A stretch of DNA of 64,000 nucleotides, from assembly GCF_900116535.1 (NCBI RefSeq), contig NZ_FPAU01000003.1:498403-562402 (forward strand), read 5' to 3'. Numbering within the stretch: the first letter of the stretch is position 1; the number at the start of each line of letters is the position of its first letter. The notes under the pieces were generated by a model that was not told the DNA's origin, searched no databases, and worked only from the letters and a program-made list of their open reading frames with translations. The translations under genes were made by a program, and so were the position numbers. This document shows, in pieces, positions 41,549 to 53,376 of this stretch. This DNA is from Kosakonia arachidis (GTDB taxonomy: Bacteria > Pseudomonadota > Gammaproteobacteria > Enterobacterales > Enterobacteriaceae).

Positions 41549-41843
41549 TCCAGCTTGCTGTGAGGCTGTGAGAAGGCGTCCCACTCCGGTGGGAGCCGCC
41601 AGGCCGCACATCGGGCTGTGTAGCTCCAGTGGCAAGATAATCACCCGTTCTTCAGACTGTAAGTGGCGTAGCGGCTTGCTAAGTTCAGGCGGCAAGTCGG
41701 CCACACCTCTCACTGCTGACTTCAGTATTGCTACGTGAATATATGGTTGCGTCTGCCATTCCCATACAGATTGTCGCTTTAAGCCAGACGATTAACTCTC
41801 TACACTCTCAAGGAAAAGAGCACAGTGAAAAACAGGTTGATCG
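41549..41843. other. Unexplained structured 295-bp patch before kefF
   Basis: No protein is convincing. Seen: a hairpin GGC-g-TCCCAC / GTGGGAGCC with a TCCG loop at about 41575-41596, and two loosely similar segments, GGCTGTGTAGCTCCAGTGGC (from about 41614) and GGCTTGCTAAGTTCAGGCGG (from about 41672), both running into AAG. Frames on both strands (plus 41532-41738, minus 41384-41713) read through it. The plus one repeats GL-SS-GK twice. The last about 80 bp probably hold the kefF promoter. It could be a small RNA, a phage-type regulatory remnant, or the scar of a lost island. Confidence 0.5.
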
Positions 41844-42374
41844 ATGATCCTTATAATTTATGCCCATCCTTATCCGCAGCATTCGCATGCGAATAAGCGA
41901 ATGATTGAGCAGGCAAGGGCGCTGGAAGGCGTCGAAATCCGTTCTCTCTATGAGCTATACCCTGACTTTAATATTGATGTAGCCGCTGAGCAGGAGGCGC
42001 TTTCTCGCGCTTCGCTGGTTATCTGGCAACATCCCATGCAATGGTACAGCGTCCCCCCGTTGTTGAAACTCTGGCTGGATAAAGTGTTGTCGCATGGCTG
42101 GGCCTATGGTCACGAGGGCACTGCGCTTAGGGGAAAAAATGTGATGTGGGCAGTGACCACTGGCGGCGGCGACCGCCATTTTGATATTGGATCTCACCCC
42201 GGCTTTGATGTGCTTTCACAACCGTTACAAGCAACAGCTATTTACTGTGGGATGAACTGGTTACCGCCTTTTGCTGTGCACTGTACCTTTATTTGCGACG
42301 ATGAAACCCTGCAGGCTCAGGCGCATCATTACAAACAACGTTTGCTGGAGTTGCAGGAGGCGGCACATGGATAG
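41844..42374 (+). CDS. kefF: KefF, ancillary activator of KefC (quinone oxidoreductase)
   Basis: Flavodoxin-fold NAD(P)H:quinone reductase of the KefF/YabF type, 176 residues, needed for full KefC activity. [20 protein letters not shown] and [18 protein letters not shown] are conserved. Its last 8 bp overlap the kefC start. Confidence 0.96.
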   Translation: MILIIYAHPYPQHSHANKRMIEQARALEGVEIRSLYELYPDFNIDVAAEQEALSRASLVIWQHPMQWYSVPPLLKLWLDKVLSHGWAYGHEGTALRGKNVMWAVTTGGGDRHFDIGSHPGFDVLSQPLQATAIYCGMNWLPPFAVHCTFICDDETLQAQAHHYKQRLLELQEAAHG

Positions 42375-44229
42375 CCATTCATTAGTACAGGCGCTGATCT
42401 ACCTGGGGTCGGCCGCGCTGGTTGTTCCCATCGCCGTACGGTTGGGGCTGGGGTCGGTGCTTGGCTACTTGATTGCCGGCGGCATTATTGGGCCGTGGGG
42501 GTTGCGATTGGTGACTGATGCCGAATCCATTCTCCACTTCGCCGAAATTGGCGTGGTGCTTATGCTTTTCGTGATTGGCCTTGAGCTTGATCCGCAACGA
42601 TTGTGGAAGTTGCGCGCCTCGGTATTTGGCGGCGGTGCGCTGCAAATGGTGAGTTGCGGCCTGCTGCTTGGTGTGTTTTGCGCCCTGCTGGGTCTGGCCT
42701 GGCCTGTGGCGCTGTTGATTGGTCTGACGCTGGCGCTCTCTTCTACCGCGATTGCCATGCAGGCGATGAATGAGCGTAACCTGACGCTTTCACCGATGGG
42801 GCGTAGCGCCTTCTCGGTGCTGCTGTTCCAGGATATCGCTGCGATCCCACTGGTGGCGATGATTCCGTTGCTGGCTGCCAGCGGCGGTGCGATGACGTTG
42901 AGCGTTTTTACTCTTTCGGCACTGAAAGTCGTGGGCGCGCTGGTGCTGGTGGTGCTGATTGGGCGTTATGTCGCACGTCCGGCGCTACGCTTTGTTGCTC
43001 GCTCTGGGCTGCGGGAAGTGTTCTGCGCCGTAGCACTGTTTCTGGTGTTCGGCTTTGGGTTATTGCTGGAAGAGGCAGGATTGTCTATGGCGATGGGCGC
43101 CTTTCTCGCCGGGGTGTTATTGGCCAGTTCTGAATATCGTCATGCGCTGGAAAGCGACATCGAACCGTTTAAAGGCCTGTTGCTTGGGTTGTTCTTTATT
43201 GGCGTCGGCATGTCCATCGACTTTGGTACGCTGGTGACGCACCCGCTGCGTATCTTGCTGTTGCTGGTTGGTTTCCTGGTCATTAAAAGCGTAGTGCTGT
43301 GGCTGATTGCCCGCCCACTACGCGTGCCGGGTAAACAGCGGATGTGGTTTGCCGCGTTACTGGGGCAGGGGAGTGAGTTCGCCTTTGTGGTGTTTGGCGC
43401 GGCGCAAACCGCGCAGGTGCTCGATTCGGAATGGGCGAAAGCGTTAACACTGACGGTTGCATTATCAATGGCGGTGACGCCAGTTCTGTTGGTGCTGCTG
43501 GCGCGGCTGGAGACTGCCGGTTCACAGCAGGAGCGCGAAGCAGATGAGATCGATGAAGAAGAAGCGCGGGTGATCATCGCTGGATTTGGTCGTTTTGGTC
43601 AGATCGCCGGGCGTCTGCTGCTTTCCAGCGGCGTGAAAATGGTAGTTCTCGACCACGATCCTGATCATATTGAAACGCTGCGTAAATTCGGCATGAAAGT
43701 CTTCTACGGTGACGCTACACGCGTTGATCTGCTGGAGTCCGCTGGTGCCGGACGTGCTGAGGTGTTGATTAATGCGATTGACGATCCCCAGGCCAGCCTG
43801 CAATTGACTGAGCTGGCAAAAGAGCACTTCCCGGACCTGCACATTATTGCCCGCGCCCGCGATGTTGATCACTATATCCGTCTGCGACAGGCAGGCGTCG
43901 ACAGACCGGAACGTGAAACCTTCGAAGCGGCGCTGAAAACCGGGCGTCTGGCGCTGGAAGGGTTAGGATTAGGCCCCTATGAAGCTCGCGAACGTGCTGA
44001 CCATTTCCGTCGTTTCAATACGGCGATGGTAGAAGAGATGGCGCAGGTTGAGAATGATGCGCAGGCCCGTGCCGCCGTGTTTAAGCGCACCAGCGCCATG
44101 TTGACGGAAATCATCTCAGAGGATCGTGCTCATCTTTCGTTAACACAGCGTCATGGCTGGCAGGGGACGGAAGAGGGACGGCATACGGGCGATCCTGCAG
44201 ACGAACCGGCGGCGAAACCGCAGGCGTGA
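42367..44229 (+). CDS. kefC: KefC, glutathione-gated K+ efflux system
   Basis: CPA2-family K+/H+ antiporter in the inner membrane, opened by glutathione S-conjugates to acidify the cytoplasm and protect from electrophiles. 620 residues: about 12 N-terminal helices ([20 protein letters not shown]) and a C-terminal RCK/TrkA-N domain ([34 protein letters not shown]). ATG 42367, with GGAGG inside kefF, gives the family start [14 protein letters not shown]. Confidence 0.97.
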   Translation: MDSHSLVQALIYLGSAALVVPIAVRLGLGSVLGYLIAGGIIGPWGLRLVTDAESILHFAEIGVVLMLFVIGLELDPQRLWKLRASVFGGGALQMVSCGLLLGVFCALLGLAWPVALLIGLTLALSSTAIAMQAMNERNLTLSPMGRSAFSVLLFQDIAAIPLVAMIPLLAASGGAMTLSVFTLSALKVVGALVLVVLIGRYVARPALRFVARSGLREVFCAVALFLVFGFGLLLEEAGLSMAMGAFLAGVLLASSEYRHALESDIEPFKGLLLGLFFIGVGMSIDFGTLVTHPLRILLLLVGFLVIKSVVLWLIARPLRVPGKQRMWFAALLGQGSEFAFVVFGAAQTAQVLDSEWAKALTLTVALSMAVTPVLLVLLARLETAGSQQEREADEIDEEEARVIIAGFGRFGQIAGRLLLSSGVKMVVLDHDPDHIETLRKFGMKVFYGDATRVDLLESAGAGRAEVLINAIDDPQASLQLTELAKEHFPDLHIIARARDVDHYIRLRQAGVDRPERETFEAALKTGRLALEGLGLGPYEARERADHFRRFNTAMVEEMAQVENDAQARAAVFKRTSAMLTEIISEDRAHLSLTQRHGWQGTEEGRHTGDPADEPAAKPQA

Positions 44230-44354
44230 ACGTGTTCAGGCAGGTTTACGGGTAACCATTTGAATTAAAGCGAGTTGAAAGTTGGCGATACAGTGGCAGG
44301 TTGCGGTGTCGCCAGCAGAATGAAAAATTTTCTCATCCTTTACCTTGCGCCCCA

Positions 44355-44383
44355 TCGACGAAAGATTGCGCTTTCCGTATAGT
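44355..44383 (+). promoter_or_regulatory. folA promoter
   Basis: TCGACG, 17 bp, TATAGT, followed by GGCGACAATTTTTTT; the -10 block is conserved with the K-12 folA promoter. Confidence 0.7.
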
Positions 44384-44416
44384 GGCGACAATTTTTTTGC
44401 ATCCAGGAATGAATGA

Positions 44417-44896
<480 letters not shown>

Positions 44897-44902
44897 GTTG
44901 TT

Positions 44903-44924
44903 CCCCGGCGGGCCACCGCCGGGG
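44903..44924. terminator. Hairpin between folA and apaH
   Basis: CCCCGGCGG / CCGCCGGGG, a perfect 9-bp GC stem with a GCCA loop, between convergent genes; T-runs are poor, so its strength as a terminator is uncertain. Confidence 0.65.
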
Positions 44925-44930
44925 AGCCCT

Positions 44931-45779
44931 TTAAGAGGCTATCGCCTCGCCATCCCCTAAATCCATCTGGCGATTTGACGGTTGCGTGAAGTACATTTTG
45001 TCCTCCCAGCGCAGGCAAGTCAGTACACTGCCCCAGCAGCAGCCAGTATCCAGCGCGTAAATCCCTTCTGGTGTGCCACTGCCTTCCAGCGATGCCCAAT
45101 GACCAAAGGCGATGCTGTACTCTTGCGAAACCGGTCCCGGAATTGAGAACCATGGTTTAAGCGGTGCAGGTGCACGCTCGGGAATATCCTTGCAGTACAT
45201 ATCCAACTGCCCGTTCGGGAAGCAGTAACGCATACGCGTAAAGGCATTAGTGATAAAGCGCAGGCGGGCAAGCCCACTGAGTTCTGGCGTCCAGTGGTTT
45301 GGCAGATCGCCATACATGGCATCGAGGAATAGCGGATAGGAATCGCTGGAGAGCACCGCTTCGATATCGCGCGCGCAGTGTATCGCCGTCGGTAAATCCC
45401 ACTGTGGCGTGATCCCGGCGTGTGCCATTACCAACTTTTTTTCTTCGTCGATTTGCAGCAGCGGCTGACGACGAAGCCAATTGATCAGCTCGTCGGCGTC
45501 GGGCGCTTCCAGCAATAAATTGAGCCGATCTTTGGGTTTATTGCGGCTGATACCGGCAAAGACAGCCAGCAGATGCAGATCGTGATTGCCCAGTACGATG
45601 CGTACGCTTTCACCCAGTGATTTGACGTAGCGCAATACCTCCAGCGACCCCGGCCCACGGGCGACTAAATCGCCGGTAAGCCATAGGGTGTCTTGCTGTG
45701 GTGAAAATTCAACCTGTTTTAACAGCGCGATCAGTTCATCATAGCAACCATGAACGTCACCAATCAGATATGTAGCCAT
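44931..45779 (-). CDS. apaH: ApaH, diadenosine tetraphosphatase
   Basis: Symmetrical Ap4A hydrolase (282 residues), metallophosphatase that also removes Np4 caps from RNA. Metal ligands in [22 protein letters not shown] and [10 protein letters not shown]. Last gene of the minus-strand lptD-surA-pdxA-rsmA-apaG-apaH cluster; 4 bp from apaG. Confidence 0.97.
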   Translation of the reverse strand: MATYLIGDVHGCYDELIALLKQVEFSPQQDTLWLTGDLVARGPGSLEVLRYVKSLGESVRIVLGNHDLHLLAVFAGISRNKPKDRLNLLLEAPDADELINWLRRQPLLQIDEEKKLVMAHAGITPQWDLPTAIHCARDIEAVLSSDSYPLFLDAMYGDLPNHWTPELSGLARLRFITNAFTRMRYCFPNGQLDMYCKDIPERAPAPLKPWFSIPGPVSQEYSIAFGHWASLEGSGTPEGIYALDTGCCWGSVLTCLRWEDKMYFTQPSNRQMDLGDGEAIAS

Positions 45780-45783
45780 TGGA

Positions 45784-46161
45784 TTAATGAATCAGTATTG
45801 GAACAGCGAGTCGGAAGACCGGGACGGCGATGCGAAACGCAGTGCCCTGCGCGTCGATCATTTCGTAGTGGCCCTGCATGGTACCCATCGGCGTCTCAAT
45901 AACCGCGCCGCTGGTGTATTGGTATTCGCCACCCGGCTCAATGTGCGGCTGTTCACCGACGACACCTTCGCCCTGGACTTCCGTTTCGCGGCCATTCCCA
46001 TTGGTGATCAGCCAGTAGCGTTTCAACAACTGGACAGGAGTTCGCCCCAGATTCCGGATGGTAATGGTGTAAGCAAACACATAACGTTCATCGTCGGGGG
46101 TTGACTGAGACTCAATGTAGACGCTTTGTACCTGAACACAAACTCGGGGCGAATTGATCAT
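45784..46161 (-). CDS. apaG: ApaG, ApaG-domain protein
   Basis: 125-residue immunoglobulin-like fold (ApaG/DUF525); associated with Co2+ and Mg2+ handling, exact role unknown. [29 protein letters not shown] and [21 protein letters not shown] are diagnostic. Packed between rsmA and apaH with gaps of a few bases. Confidence 0.95.
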   Translation of the reverse strand: MINSPRVCVQVQSVYIESQSTPDDERYVFAYTITIRNLGRTPVQLLKRYWLITNGNGRETEVQGEGVVGEQPHIEPGGEYQYTSGAVIETPMGTMQGHYEMIDAQGTAFRIAVPVFRLAVPILIH

Positions 46162-46164
46162 GAG

Positions 46165-46986
46165 TTAGCTCTCCTTCGGCGGCGCATTTTCCGTCAGGTA
46201 GTTGGCTAACTGACAGTACTGCGCAACAGAGATATTTTCCGCGCGCATCGTTGGGTCAATCCCAAGCGATGCCAGTACCTCAACCGTAAATATATTGCCG
46301 AGGCTATTGCGGATGGTTTTACGACGCTGGTTAAAGGCTTCGGTGGTAATGCGGCTCAGCGTGCGAATCTCTTTGACTGGATGCGGTAACGTAGTATGCG
46401 GCACCAGACGAACCACGGCAGATTCCACCTTTGGCGGTGGCGCGAAAGCTGTCGGCGGCACTTCCAGCACCGGAATAATCTGACAGTAGTACTGCGCCAT
46501 CACGCTTAACCGACCATACGCCTTACTGTTTGGTCCTGCAACCAGACGATTTACCACCTCTCTCTGCAACATAAAGTGCATATCGGCAATGGCATCAGTA
46601 TAGCTAAACAGATGGAACATCAAGGGGGTGGAGATGTTATACGGCAGGTTGCCGAAAACACGCAACGGCTGACCGAGTGTCTGCGACAGCTCGGCAAAGT
46701 TCATGGTCATCGCATCTTGCTGATAAATTGTCAGTTTTGGCGCGAGGAACGGATGTGTTTGCAGGCGCGCAGCCAGATCGCGGTCAAGTTCGATAACGGT
46801 CAGCTTATCCAGTCGTTCGCCAACCGGTTCGGTCAGCGCACCAAGCCCTGGACCGATTTCAACCATCGCCTGACCCTTTTGCGGGTTGATGGCCGATACG
46901 ATGCTGTCGATCACGAACTGGTCGTGGAGAAAGTTTTGCCCGAAGCGTTTACGGGCTAAGTGGCCCTGATGGACTCGATTAGTCAT
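46165..46986 (-). CDS. rsmA: RsmA/KsgA, 16S rRNA dimethyladenosine transferase
   Basis: Dimethylates A1518 and A1519 of 16S rRNA late in 30S assembly; loss gives kasugamycin resistance. 273 residues; SAM motif [13 protein letters not shown] and catalytic NLPYNIS. Its ATG overlaps the pdxA stop by 4 bp (ATGA). Confidence 0.98.
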   Translation of the reverse strand: MTNRVHQGHLARKRFGQNFLHDQFVIDSIVSAINPQKGQAMVEIGPGLGALTEPVGERLDKLTVIELDRDLAARLQTHPFLAPKLTIYQQDAMTMNFAELSQTLGQPLRVFGNLPYNISTPLMFHLFSYTDAIADMHFMLQREVVNRLVAGPNSKAYGRLSVMAQYYCQIIPVLEVPPTAFAPPPKVESAVVRLVPHTTLPHPVKEIRTLSRITTEAFNQRRKTIRNSLGNIFTVEVLASLGIDPTMRAENISVAQYCQLANYLTENAPPKES

Positions 46987-47969
46987 TGAGTATTAACAAT
47001 CATTTTGATGGCGAGGTTAAGCGCCGTAATAAAACTGCCGACATCTGCAGTTCCATGGCCCGCCAGTTCCAGCGCGGTACCATGGTCAACGGATGTACGA
47101 ATAAATGGTAAACCGAGGGTGATATTCACGCCGCGGCCAAAGCCCTGGTATTTTAGCACGGGCAGGCCCTGATCGTGGTACATCGCCAGTACGGCATCGG
47201 CATTATCAAGGTATTTCGGCTGAAATAGCGTATCGGCAGGTAGCGGACCGCTCAAATTCATACCTCTGGCTCGCATTTCCTCCAGCACCGGGATGATCGT
47301 ATCGATCTCTTCCGTCCCCATGTGACCGCCTTCACCTGCGTGTGGATTCAGCCCGCAGACCAGAATGTGCGGATGGCGGATACCAAATTTCTGCTGTAAG
47401 TCCCGGTGCAGAATGCAAATAACCTCGCGCAACAGTGCTGGCGTAATGGCCTGTGCTACGTCTTTGAGCGGCAAATGTGTGGTCGCCAGTGCAACGCGTA
47501 GCTCTTCGGTGGCCAGCATCATCACCACTTTAGCGGCGTGCGAACGCTCCTCGAAAAACTCTGTATGCCCGGTAAACGGTGTCCCCGCGTCGTTGATCAC
47601 CCCTTTATGCACCGGGCCGGTTACCAGCGCAGCAAATTCGCCGTTCAGGCAACCATCGCAAGTGCGGGCAAGGGTTCCCACAACATAAGGGCCGTTAAGA
47701 GGGTTGAGTACGCCCAGCGTCACGGGTGCATGCAGCGGGAGAGGAAGCACGGTTAAGGTACCGGCTTGCTGTGCAACCGCAGCAACTGCGGGATCGTAAT
47801 CCCGAAGCTGCAACGGCAAACCGAGCAAAGCTGCCCGGTCTGCTAACAGCGTCGCGTCTGCACAGATAACCAGTTCAACCGGCCAGTCGCGCTGGGCGAG
47901 CTGAACCACGAGATCCGGACCAATCCCGGCGGGTTCGCCGGGAGTGATAACGACACGCTGTGTTTTCAT
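46983..47969 (-). CDS. pdxA: PdxA, 4-hydroxythreonine-4-phosphate dehydrogenase
   Basis: Metal-dependent NAD oxidoreductase in DXP-dependent pyridoxal phosphate synthesis, 328 residues. Metal-binding His residues are in [20 protein letters not shown] and [12 protein letters not shown]. Begins directly after the surA stop with no intervening base (TAA then ATG), implying coupling. Confidence 0.97.
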   Translation of the reverse strand: MKTQRVVITPGEPAGIGPDLVVQLAQRDWPVELVICADATLLADRAALLGLPLQLRDYDPAVAAVAQQAGTLTVLPLPLHAPVTLGVLNPLNGPYVVGTLARTCDGCLNGEFAALVTGPVHKGVINDAGTPFTGHTEFFEERSHAAKVVMMLATEELRVALATTHLPLKDVAQAITPALLREVICILHRDLQQKFGIRHPHILVCGLNPHAGEGGHMGTEEIDTIIPVLEEMRARGMNLSGPLPADTLFQPKYLDNADAVLAMYHDQGLPVLKYQGFGRGVNITLGLPFIRTSVDHGTALELAGHGTADVGSFITALNLAIKMIVNTQ

Positions 47970-49256
47970 TTAGTTGCTCAGGATTTTCACGTAGGCGCTG
48001 GCGCGTTGTTCCTGCATCCAGGTTGCTGCCTCTTCAGAGAATTTGCGGTTCATCAGCATGCGATACGCTTTGTCTTTCTGCGCGGCATCCGTTTTATCAA
48101 CGTTGCGCGAATCGAGCATTTCGATCAGGTGCCAACCGAAGGAGGAGTGTACCGGGCCGCTCATCTGGCCGCGTTTCAACTTCATCAGCGCATCGCGGAA
48201 TGCTGGATCGTAAATATCAGCCGCCGCCCAGCCCAGATCGCCACCCTGGTTTGCAGAACCAGGATCCTGGGAGAACTCTTTCGCTGCATTAGCAAACGTG
48301 ATTTTACCGCTCTTAATGTCCGCCGCGATCTCTTCCAGTTTCACGCGAGCCTGATCGTCACTCATAATGGGTGATGGTTTCAGTAGGATGTGACGAGCGT
48401 GAACTTCCGTCACAGAAATGTTCTGCGACTGGCCGCGCAGATCGTTAACTTTCAGTATATGGAAACCAACGCCGGAACGAATCGGCCCGATAATATCGCC
48501 TTTTTTCGCCGTGCTCAGCGCCTGGGCGAAGATGCTTGGCAACTCCTGAATACGTCCCCAACCCATCTGGCCGCCTTTCAGTGCCTGCTGATCGGCAGAG
48601 TAGGTGATCGCCAGTTTGCCGAAATCACTGCCTTTACGCGCTTGATCGACAATCGAACGCGCCTGGTTTTCGGCTTCGTTAACTTGATCCGACGTCGGGT
48701 TTTCCGGCAGCGGGATCAGGATATGGCTCAGGTTCAGTTCGGTGCCGGCATCGTTCTGGTTCCCCACCTGCTGCGCCAGGGCATCCACTTCCTGCGGCAG
48801 AACCGTCACACGACGGCGCACTTCGCCGTTGCGCACTTCAGAAATGATCATCTCTTTGCGGATCTGGTTGCGATAGGTGTTGTAATTCACCCCATCGTAA
48901 GCCAGACGGCTGCGCAATTGATCCATGGACATTTTGTTCTGTTTGGCTATGTCGGCGATAGCGGCATCAAGCTGCTCATCCGTCACTTTGACACCCATTT
49001 TGGTGCCCATCTGCAGAATGATTTGATCCATGATCAGACGTTCGAGGATCTGATGACGCAGTGTGGCGTCATCCGGCAGTTGCTGACCCGCCTGGCCTGC
49101 ATTGGCCTTTACGGATTGCATCATGCTATCAACGTCACTTTCAAGCACTACGCCGTTATTGACGACGGCAGCGACTTTATCAACAACCTGAGGCGCAGCA
49201 AAACTGGTATTCGCAACCATAGCGATACCGAGAAGCAGCGTTTTCCAGTTCTTCAT
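47970..49256 (-). CDS. surA: SurA, periplasmic chaperone and prolyl isomerase
   Basis: Main chaperone for outer-membrane proteins, notably LptD; 428 residues with a signal peptide ending near SFA-AP. N-terminal chaperone domain, two parvulin domains ([12 protein letters not shown] and [10 protein letters not shown] starts), and a C-terminal helix. Lies 53 bp after lptD, its client, in one operon. Confidence 0.98.
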   Translation of the reverse strand: MKNWKTLLLGIAMVANTSFAAPQVVDKVAAVVNNGVVLESDVDSMMQSVKANAGQAGQQLPDDATLRHQILERLIMDQIILQMGTKMGVKVTDEQLDAAIADIAKQNKMSMDQLRSRLAYDGVNYNTYRNQIRKEMIISEVRNGEVRRRVTVLPQEVDALAQQVGNQNDAGTELNLSHILIPLPENPTSDQVNEAENQARSIVDQARKGSDFGKLAITYSADQQALKGGQMGWGRIQELPSIFAQALSTAKKGDIIGPIRSGVGFHILKVNDLRGQSQNISVTEVHARHILLKPSPIMSDDQARVKLEEIAADIKSGKITFANAAKEFSQDPGSANQGGDLGWAAADIYDPAFRDALMKLKRGQMSGPVHSSFGWHLIEMLDSRNVDKTDAAQKDKAYRMLMNRKFSEEAATWMQEQRASAYVKILSN

Positions 49257-49309
49257 AGCTTTTCCATTTCAATTAACCGCAATGCGGATTACGTTGCAAA
49301 TCAAACAGA

Positions 49310-51652
49310 TCACATTGAACTACGATACGGCAGAATGTTTGAACGCAGCATTTGTGGCGTACCCAAACCGTAGTTTGAACTCAGACCGCGCAGCTCAATG
49401 TTGAAACCGATGACGTTGTCATACTTGCTTTGGTTATTTTGCCAGCCGTTAATTTTCCGCTCGTAGCCGACGCGGAGAGCATAACAGCAGGAGTTGTACT
49501 GCAAGCCAACCATTTGGTCAGCGGATTTGTGTGTATTGGTGTCAAAATAGTAAGCCCCGACAATCGACCAGCGGTCGGCAATCGGCCAGCTTGCTGCAGT
49601 ACCCAACTGCGAAATACCATCTTTATACTGCGCGGCTGTCGCGTAGCTTGGCAGCGTTGCCTGAATGTATTCCGGGCTGGCGTAACGGTAGCTCAGCTGG
49701 AGCATACGGTTTTCATCACGACGGTATTCCAGTGACGAGCTGCTGTTGGCAATGGCGTTCAGACGCGTGTCGTACTGCACGCCGCCGCGCAGCCCCCAGC
49801 GATCTGAGATACGCCAGTAGGTATCACCCGCCCAAACCAACGACCCCGTTTTGTTGTCTTTCTCCCAGTTAATGTTGTCATCACCGGTGCGGGATTCGGT
49901 GAAATAGTAAATTTGACCAACAGAAACGTTAAAACGTTCAACTGCCGCATCATCATAAATGCGAGTTGTGACGCCGGAGGTAACTTGGTTTGCAGAGGCG
50001 ATACGGTCAAGCCCGCTGTAGGTGCGATCGCGGAATAACCCGCTGTAGTCGGATTGTAAGAGCGTTGAGTCGTAGTTATTGATATAGCTCTGATCGCGAT
50101 ACGGCACATACAGATACTGCGCGCGTGGCTCCAGCGTCTGGGTATAACCTTCCGCCCAGTTCATATCACGTTCAAACACCATCTTGCCGTCCATCTTAAA
50201 TTGCGGCATGACGCGGTTGACCGTTTCTTTGTAATCCGTGTTATTACTTGCGTTGTAATCATCCAGATTGCTCTGCTGGTAGTGGGTCGCCAGCATTTTC
50301 ACTTCGGTATTCAGGCTGCTCCAGTCGTTGGAGACGGGCAGACTTAACGTCGGTTCCAGATGAACACGCGTCGCTTCCGGATTGTTAGCGTTAGTATTTG
50401 TGAAATGAACTGCCTGGCCATACACACTTAAGTCAAACGGCCCAAGGTCATTATGGTACCAGTTCACATCCAACTGCGGTTCAGCGGCATAGGAGTTACT
50501 GTTTTCGCGGTTAAATACCTGGAACTGTTTCGTCGATACCGTGGCGTTAAAGTTTTCCACCCCGTAACCCACACTAAAGATCTGGGTCGCGTAACCATCG
50601 GTACTGGAACCGTATTTTGATGTGAAGTCATTAAAATAGTAGGGATCGCTGACCTTGGTGTAGTCGACATTAAAACGCCACACCTGATCCATTACACCAG
50701 CGTGCTGCCAGTAGAATAACCAGCGGTGGCGGTTGCTCTCCGTCGGATACTCATTTTGGTAGACGTTGTCAGATGGCAGATAGTCAAATTCAACCAGGCC
50801 ACTCCCGGCCTGTGACAGATAGCGGAATTCGTTTTGCCACTGAATATTGCCACGTTTATGGATGTAGTGCGGCGTGATGGTCGCATCCATATTGGGCGCA
50901 ATGTTCCAGTAGTACGGCAGGTAAAACTCAAAGTAGTTACTGGTGCTGTACTTGGCATTCGGGATCAAAAAACCGGAACGGCGTTTGTCACCGATCGGCA
51001 ACTGCAAGTACGGGCTATAGAACACTGGCACGGGGCCGAGTTTAAAGCGTGCGTTCCAGATCTCCGCGACCTGCTCCTGGCGATCCTGAATCACTTCGCT
51101 ACCCACGACGCTCCAGGTGTCAGAACCCGGCAAGCAGGAGGTAAAGGAGCCATTATCCAGAATCGTATAGCGGTTTTGCCCGCGCTGTTTCATTAGGTCG
51201 GCGGTGCCACGCCCCTGGCGACCCACCATCTGGTAATCACCCTGCCAGACGTTGGTGTCTTTGGTATTCAGGTTTGACCAGGCTTTAGGACCTTTCAGGA
51301 TGACCTGGTTATCGTCATAGTGCACATTACCCAGTGCATCCACTGTGCGTACCGGGTCTGTCTGGCCTTCTGACTGCAACTGGTGAAGTTGAACTTCATC
51401 GGCCTGTAAGCGGCTATTGCCCTGATTAATATCCACATTACCGGTAAAAACGGCATCATCAGGGTAGTTGCCTTTTGCGTGATCGGCATTAATCGTCACC
51501 GGCAGGTTATTGGTATCACCCTGTACCAGCGGGCGATTGTAGCTGGGGATACCAAGCATACACTGCGAGGCAAGATCGGCTGCCATTCCCTGCTGACTAT
51601 AAAGGGCGGAGCCAATCATGGTGGCCAGGAGGGTGGGGATACGTTTTTTCAT
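49310..51652 (-). CDS. lptD: LptD, LPS-assembly outer-membrane protein
   Basis: Large outer-membrane barrel that, with LptE, inserts LPS into the outer leaflet. Residues 1-24 are a signal peptide ([20 protein letters not shown]...); a periplasmic OstA jellyroll follows, then a 26-strand barrel. The disulfide-forming cysteines are present in [18 protein letters not shown] and the CC pair of [10 protein letters not shown]. The frame extends to 51676, but ATG 51652 gives the family start and 780 residues. Head of the minus-strand operon. Confidence 0.97.
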   Translation of the reverse strand: MKKRIPTLLATMIGSALYSQQGMAADLASQCMLGIPSYNRPLVQGDTNNLPVTINADHAKGNYPDDAVFTGNVDINQGNSRLQADEVQLHQLQSEGQTDPVRTVDALGNVHYDDNQVILKGPKAWSNLNTKDTNVWQGDYQMVGRQGRGTADLMKQRGQNRYTILDNGSFTSCLPGSDTWSVVGSEVIQDRQEQVAEIWNARFKLGPVPVFYSPYLQLPIGDKRRSGFLIPNAKYSTSNYFEFYLPYYWNIAPNMDATITPHYIHKRGNIQWQNEFRYLSQAGSGLVEFDYLPSDNVYQNEYPTESNRHRWLFYWQHAGVMDQVWRFNVDYTKVSDPYYFNDFTSKYGSSTDGYATQIFSVGYGVENFNATVSTKQFQVFNRENSNSYAAEPQLDVNWYHNDLGPFDLSVYGQAVHFTNTNANNPEATRVHLEPTLSLPVSNDWSSLNTEVKMLATHYQQSNLDDYNASNNTDYKETVNRVMPQFKMDGKMVFERDMNWAEGYTQTLEPRAQYLYVPYRDQSYINNYDSTLLQSDYSGLFRDRTYSGLDRIASANQVTSGVTTRIYDDAAVERFNVSVGQIYYFTESRTGDDNINWEKDNKTGSLVWAGDTYWRISDRWGLRGGVQYDTRLNAIANSSSSLEYRRDENRMLQLSYRYASPEYIQATLPSYATAAQYKDGISQLGTAASWPIADRWSIVGAYYFDTNTHKSADQMVGLQYNSCCYALRVGYERKINGWQNNQSKYDNVIGFNIELRGLSSNYGLGTPQMLRSNILPYRSSM

Positions 51653-51848
51653 ACGTTGTATTTGTTGTTCCGTCATCTGTGGCTTTACGCTGGCAAACGG
51701 TCTGAGACTAACTTACTCGCCTTTGCAACGCTAGTTTTAATCCTGCCCGCGTTCGAGCCAGGGAGAGAAGACTGCGCCTGTGCATGGCATAGAATGACAG
51801 GTATGATAAAGCAAATTTTAGCCGACGGCATGACGATTTGGGGAGTAT

Positions 51849-52673
51849 ATGCAGTATTGGGGAAAAGTGGTTGGTGTGGTCATCGCTCTTTTCATGGGCG
51901 GCGGCTTTTGGGGCGCGGTTCTCGGGCTGATTATCGGTCATATGTTTGATAAGGCGCGCAGCCGTAAAATGGCCTGGTTTGCTAACCAGCGTGAACGTCA
52001 GTCGCTGTTCTTTGCCACCACCTTTGAGGTGATGGGACATCTGACCAAATCGAAAGGCCGCGTCACCGAAGCTGATATCCAGGTTGCCAGCCTTTTTATG
52101 GATCGTATGAATCTGCATGGCGAGTCGCGTATGGCGGCACAACGCGCGTTTCGTGACGGTAAAGCGGATAATTACCCGCTTCGCGACAAGATGCGTCAGT
52201 TCCGCAGCGTCTGTTTTGGCCGCTTCGATTTGATTCGGATGTTTCTGGAAATTCAAATTCAGGCCGCCTTTGCCGATGGCTCCCTGCACCCCAGCGAACG
52301 CGAAGTGTTGTACGTGATTGCTGAGGAACTGGGCATCTCGCGCCTGCAATTCGATCAGTTCCTGCGCATGATGCAGGGTGGCGCGCAGTTTGGCGGCGGT
52401 TATCATTCTCAGCAGCAGGCTGGCGGTAACGGCGGCTGGCAGCAGGCGCAGCGCGGTCCGACGCTGGAAGATGCCTGTAATGTGCTGGGCGTGAAATCGA
52501 CAGACGATGCGACAACCATCAAGCGCGCTTACCGTAAATTGATGGGCGAGCACCATCCGGACAAGCTGGTGGCAAAAGGTTTGCCGCCGGAGATGATGGA
52601 GATGGCAAAACAAAAAGCGCAGGAAATTCAGAAAGCTTACGAGCTGATTCGCGAGCAAAAGGGTTTTCGCTAA
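51849..52673 (+). CDS. djlA: DjlA, membrane-anchored DnaJ-like co-chaperone
   Basis: DnaK co-chaperone anchored by one N-terminal helix ([22 protein letters not shown], Gly-rich, dimerising); central TerB-like domain; C-terminal J domain with HPD in [12 protein letters not shown]. 274 residues. Stimulates the Rcs capsule pathway when overproduced. Divergent from lptD. Confidence 0.96.
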   Translation: MQYWGKVVGVVIALFMGGGFWGAVLGLIIGHMFDKARSRKMAWFANQRERQSLFFATTFEVMGHLTKSKGRVTEADIQVASLFMDRMNLHGESRMAAQRAFRDGKADNYPLRDKMRQFRSVCFGRFDLIRMFLEIQIQAAFADGSLHPSEREVLYVIAEELGISRLQFDQFLRMMQGGAQFGGGYHSQQQAGGNGGWQQAQRGPTLEDACNVLGVKSTDDATTIKRAYRKLMGEHHPDKLVAKGLPPEMMEMAKQKAQEIQKAYELIREQKGFR

Positions 52674-52683
52674 GCGTAATACT

Positions 52684-52702
52684 CCCCGACGCGCGGTCGG
52701 GG
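52684..52702. terminator. Hairpin between djlA and rluA
   Basis: CCCCGAC / GTCGGGG with a 5-nt loop, followed by GGATTAAAAATC; between convergent genes. Weak T-runs. Confidence 0.6.
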
Positions 52703-52705
52703 GGA

Positions 52706-53365
52706 TTAAAAATCTACCGGTGCTTTGAACGTCATGCTATTGCCGAATTCCGGATGGGTAATCGTCAGTGTTTCGGCATGCAACTGTAAACGCGGTGCCA
52801 GCGCCAGCGCTTGCGGTGGCGCATAAAAGCGGTCGCCGAGAATCGGGTGACCAATGGCCAGCATATGAACGCGTAATTGATGCGAGCGACCCGTGATCGG
52901 CTTTAGCCGCACGCGGGCGTTGCCGTCGTCATCCAGCGATAACACCTGATACTCAGTCTGCGCCGCTTTGCCGGTTTCGTAACACACTTTCTGCTTCGGG
53001 CGATTCGGCCAGTCACAAATCAGTGGTAAATCCACCACCCCTTCCGCTTTCTCCGGGTGGCCCCAGATGCGCGCCAGATACTGCTTTTTCGGCTCGCGCT
53101 CGCGGAACTGGCGCTTTAGTTCACGTTCGGCATTTTTGGTCAGAGCCACCACAATCACGCCACTGGTGGCCATATCCAGGCGATGCACGGATTCAGCCTG
53201 CGGAAAGTCGCGCTGAATACGCGTCATTACGCTGTCTTTGTGCTCATCAAGACGGCCCGGAACCGACAACAAGCCGCTGGGCTTGTTGACGACCATAATG
53301 TGCTCATCCTGATAGAGAATAACCAGCCAGGGATCTTGCGGCGGATTGTAAGGCTCCATCACCAT
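52706..53365 (-). CDS. rluA: RluA, 23S rRNA/tRNA pseudouridine synthase
   Basis: Makes pseudouridine 746 in 23S rRNA and 32 in several tRNAs; 219 residues. Catalytic Asp in VHRLDMATSG; substrate-loop GRSHQLRVHM. Follows rapA by 11 bp on the same strand. Confidence 0.97.
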   Translation of the reverse strand: MVMEPYNPPQDPWLVILYQDEHIMVVNKPSGLLSVPGRLDEHKDSVMTRIQRDFPQAESVHRLDMATSGVIVVALTKNAERELKRQFREREPKKQYLARIWGHPEKAEGVVDLPLICDWPNRPKQKVCYETGKAAQTEYQVLSLDDDGNARVRLKPITGRSHQLRVHMLAIGHPILGDRFYAPPQALALAPRLQLHAETLTITHPEFGNSMTFKAPVDF

Positions 53366-53376
53366 AAACAGCTCCG

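Noticed and set aside
41384-41713. 109-codon minus-strand frame over the lipoprotein and patch
   Set aside because: It overlaps a convincing lipoprotein gene and shows no domain I recognise; kept only as part of the patch observation.
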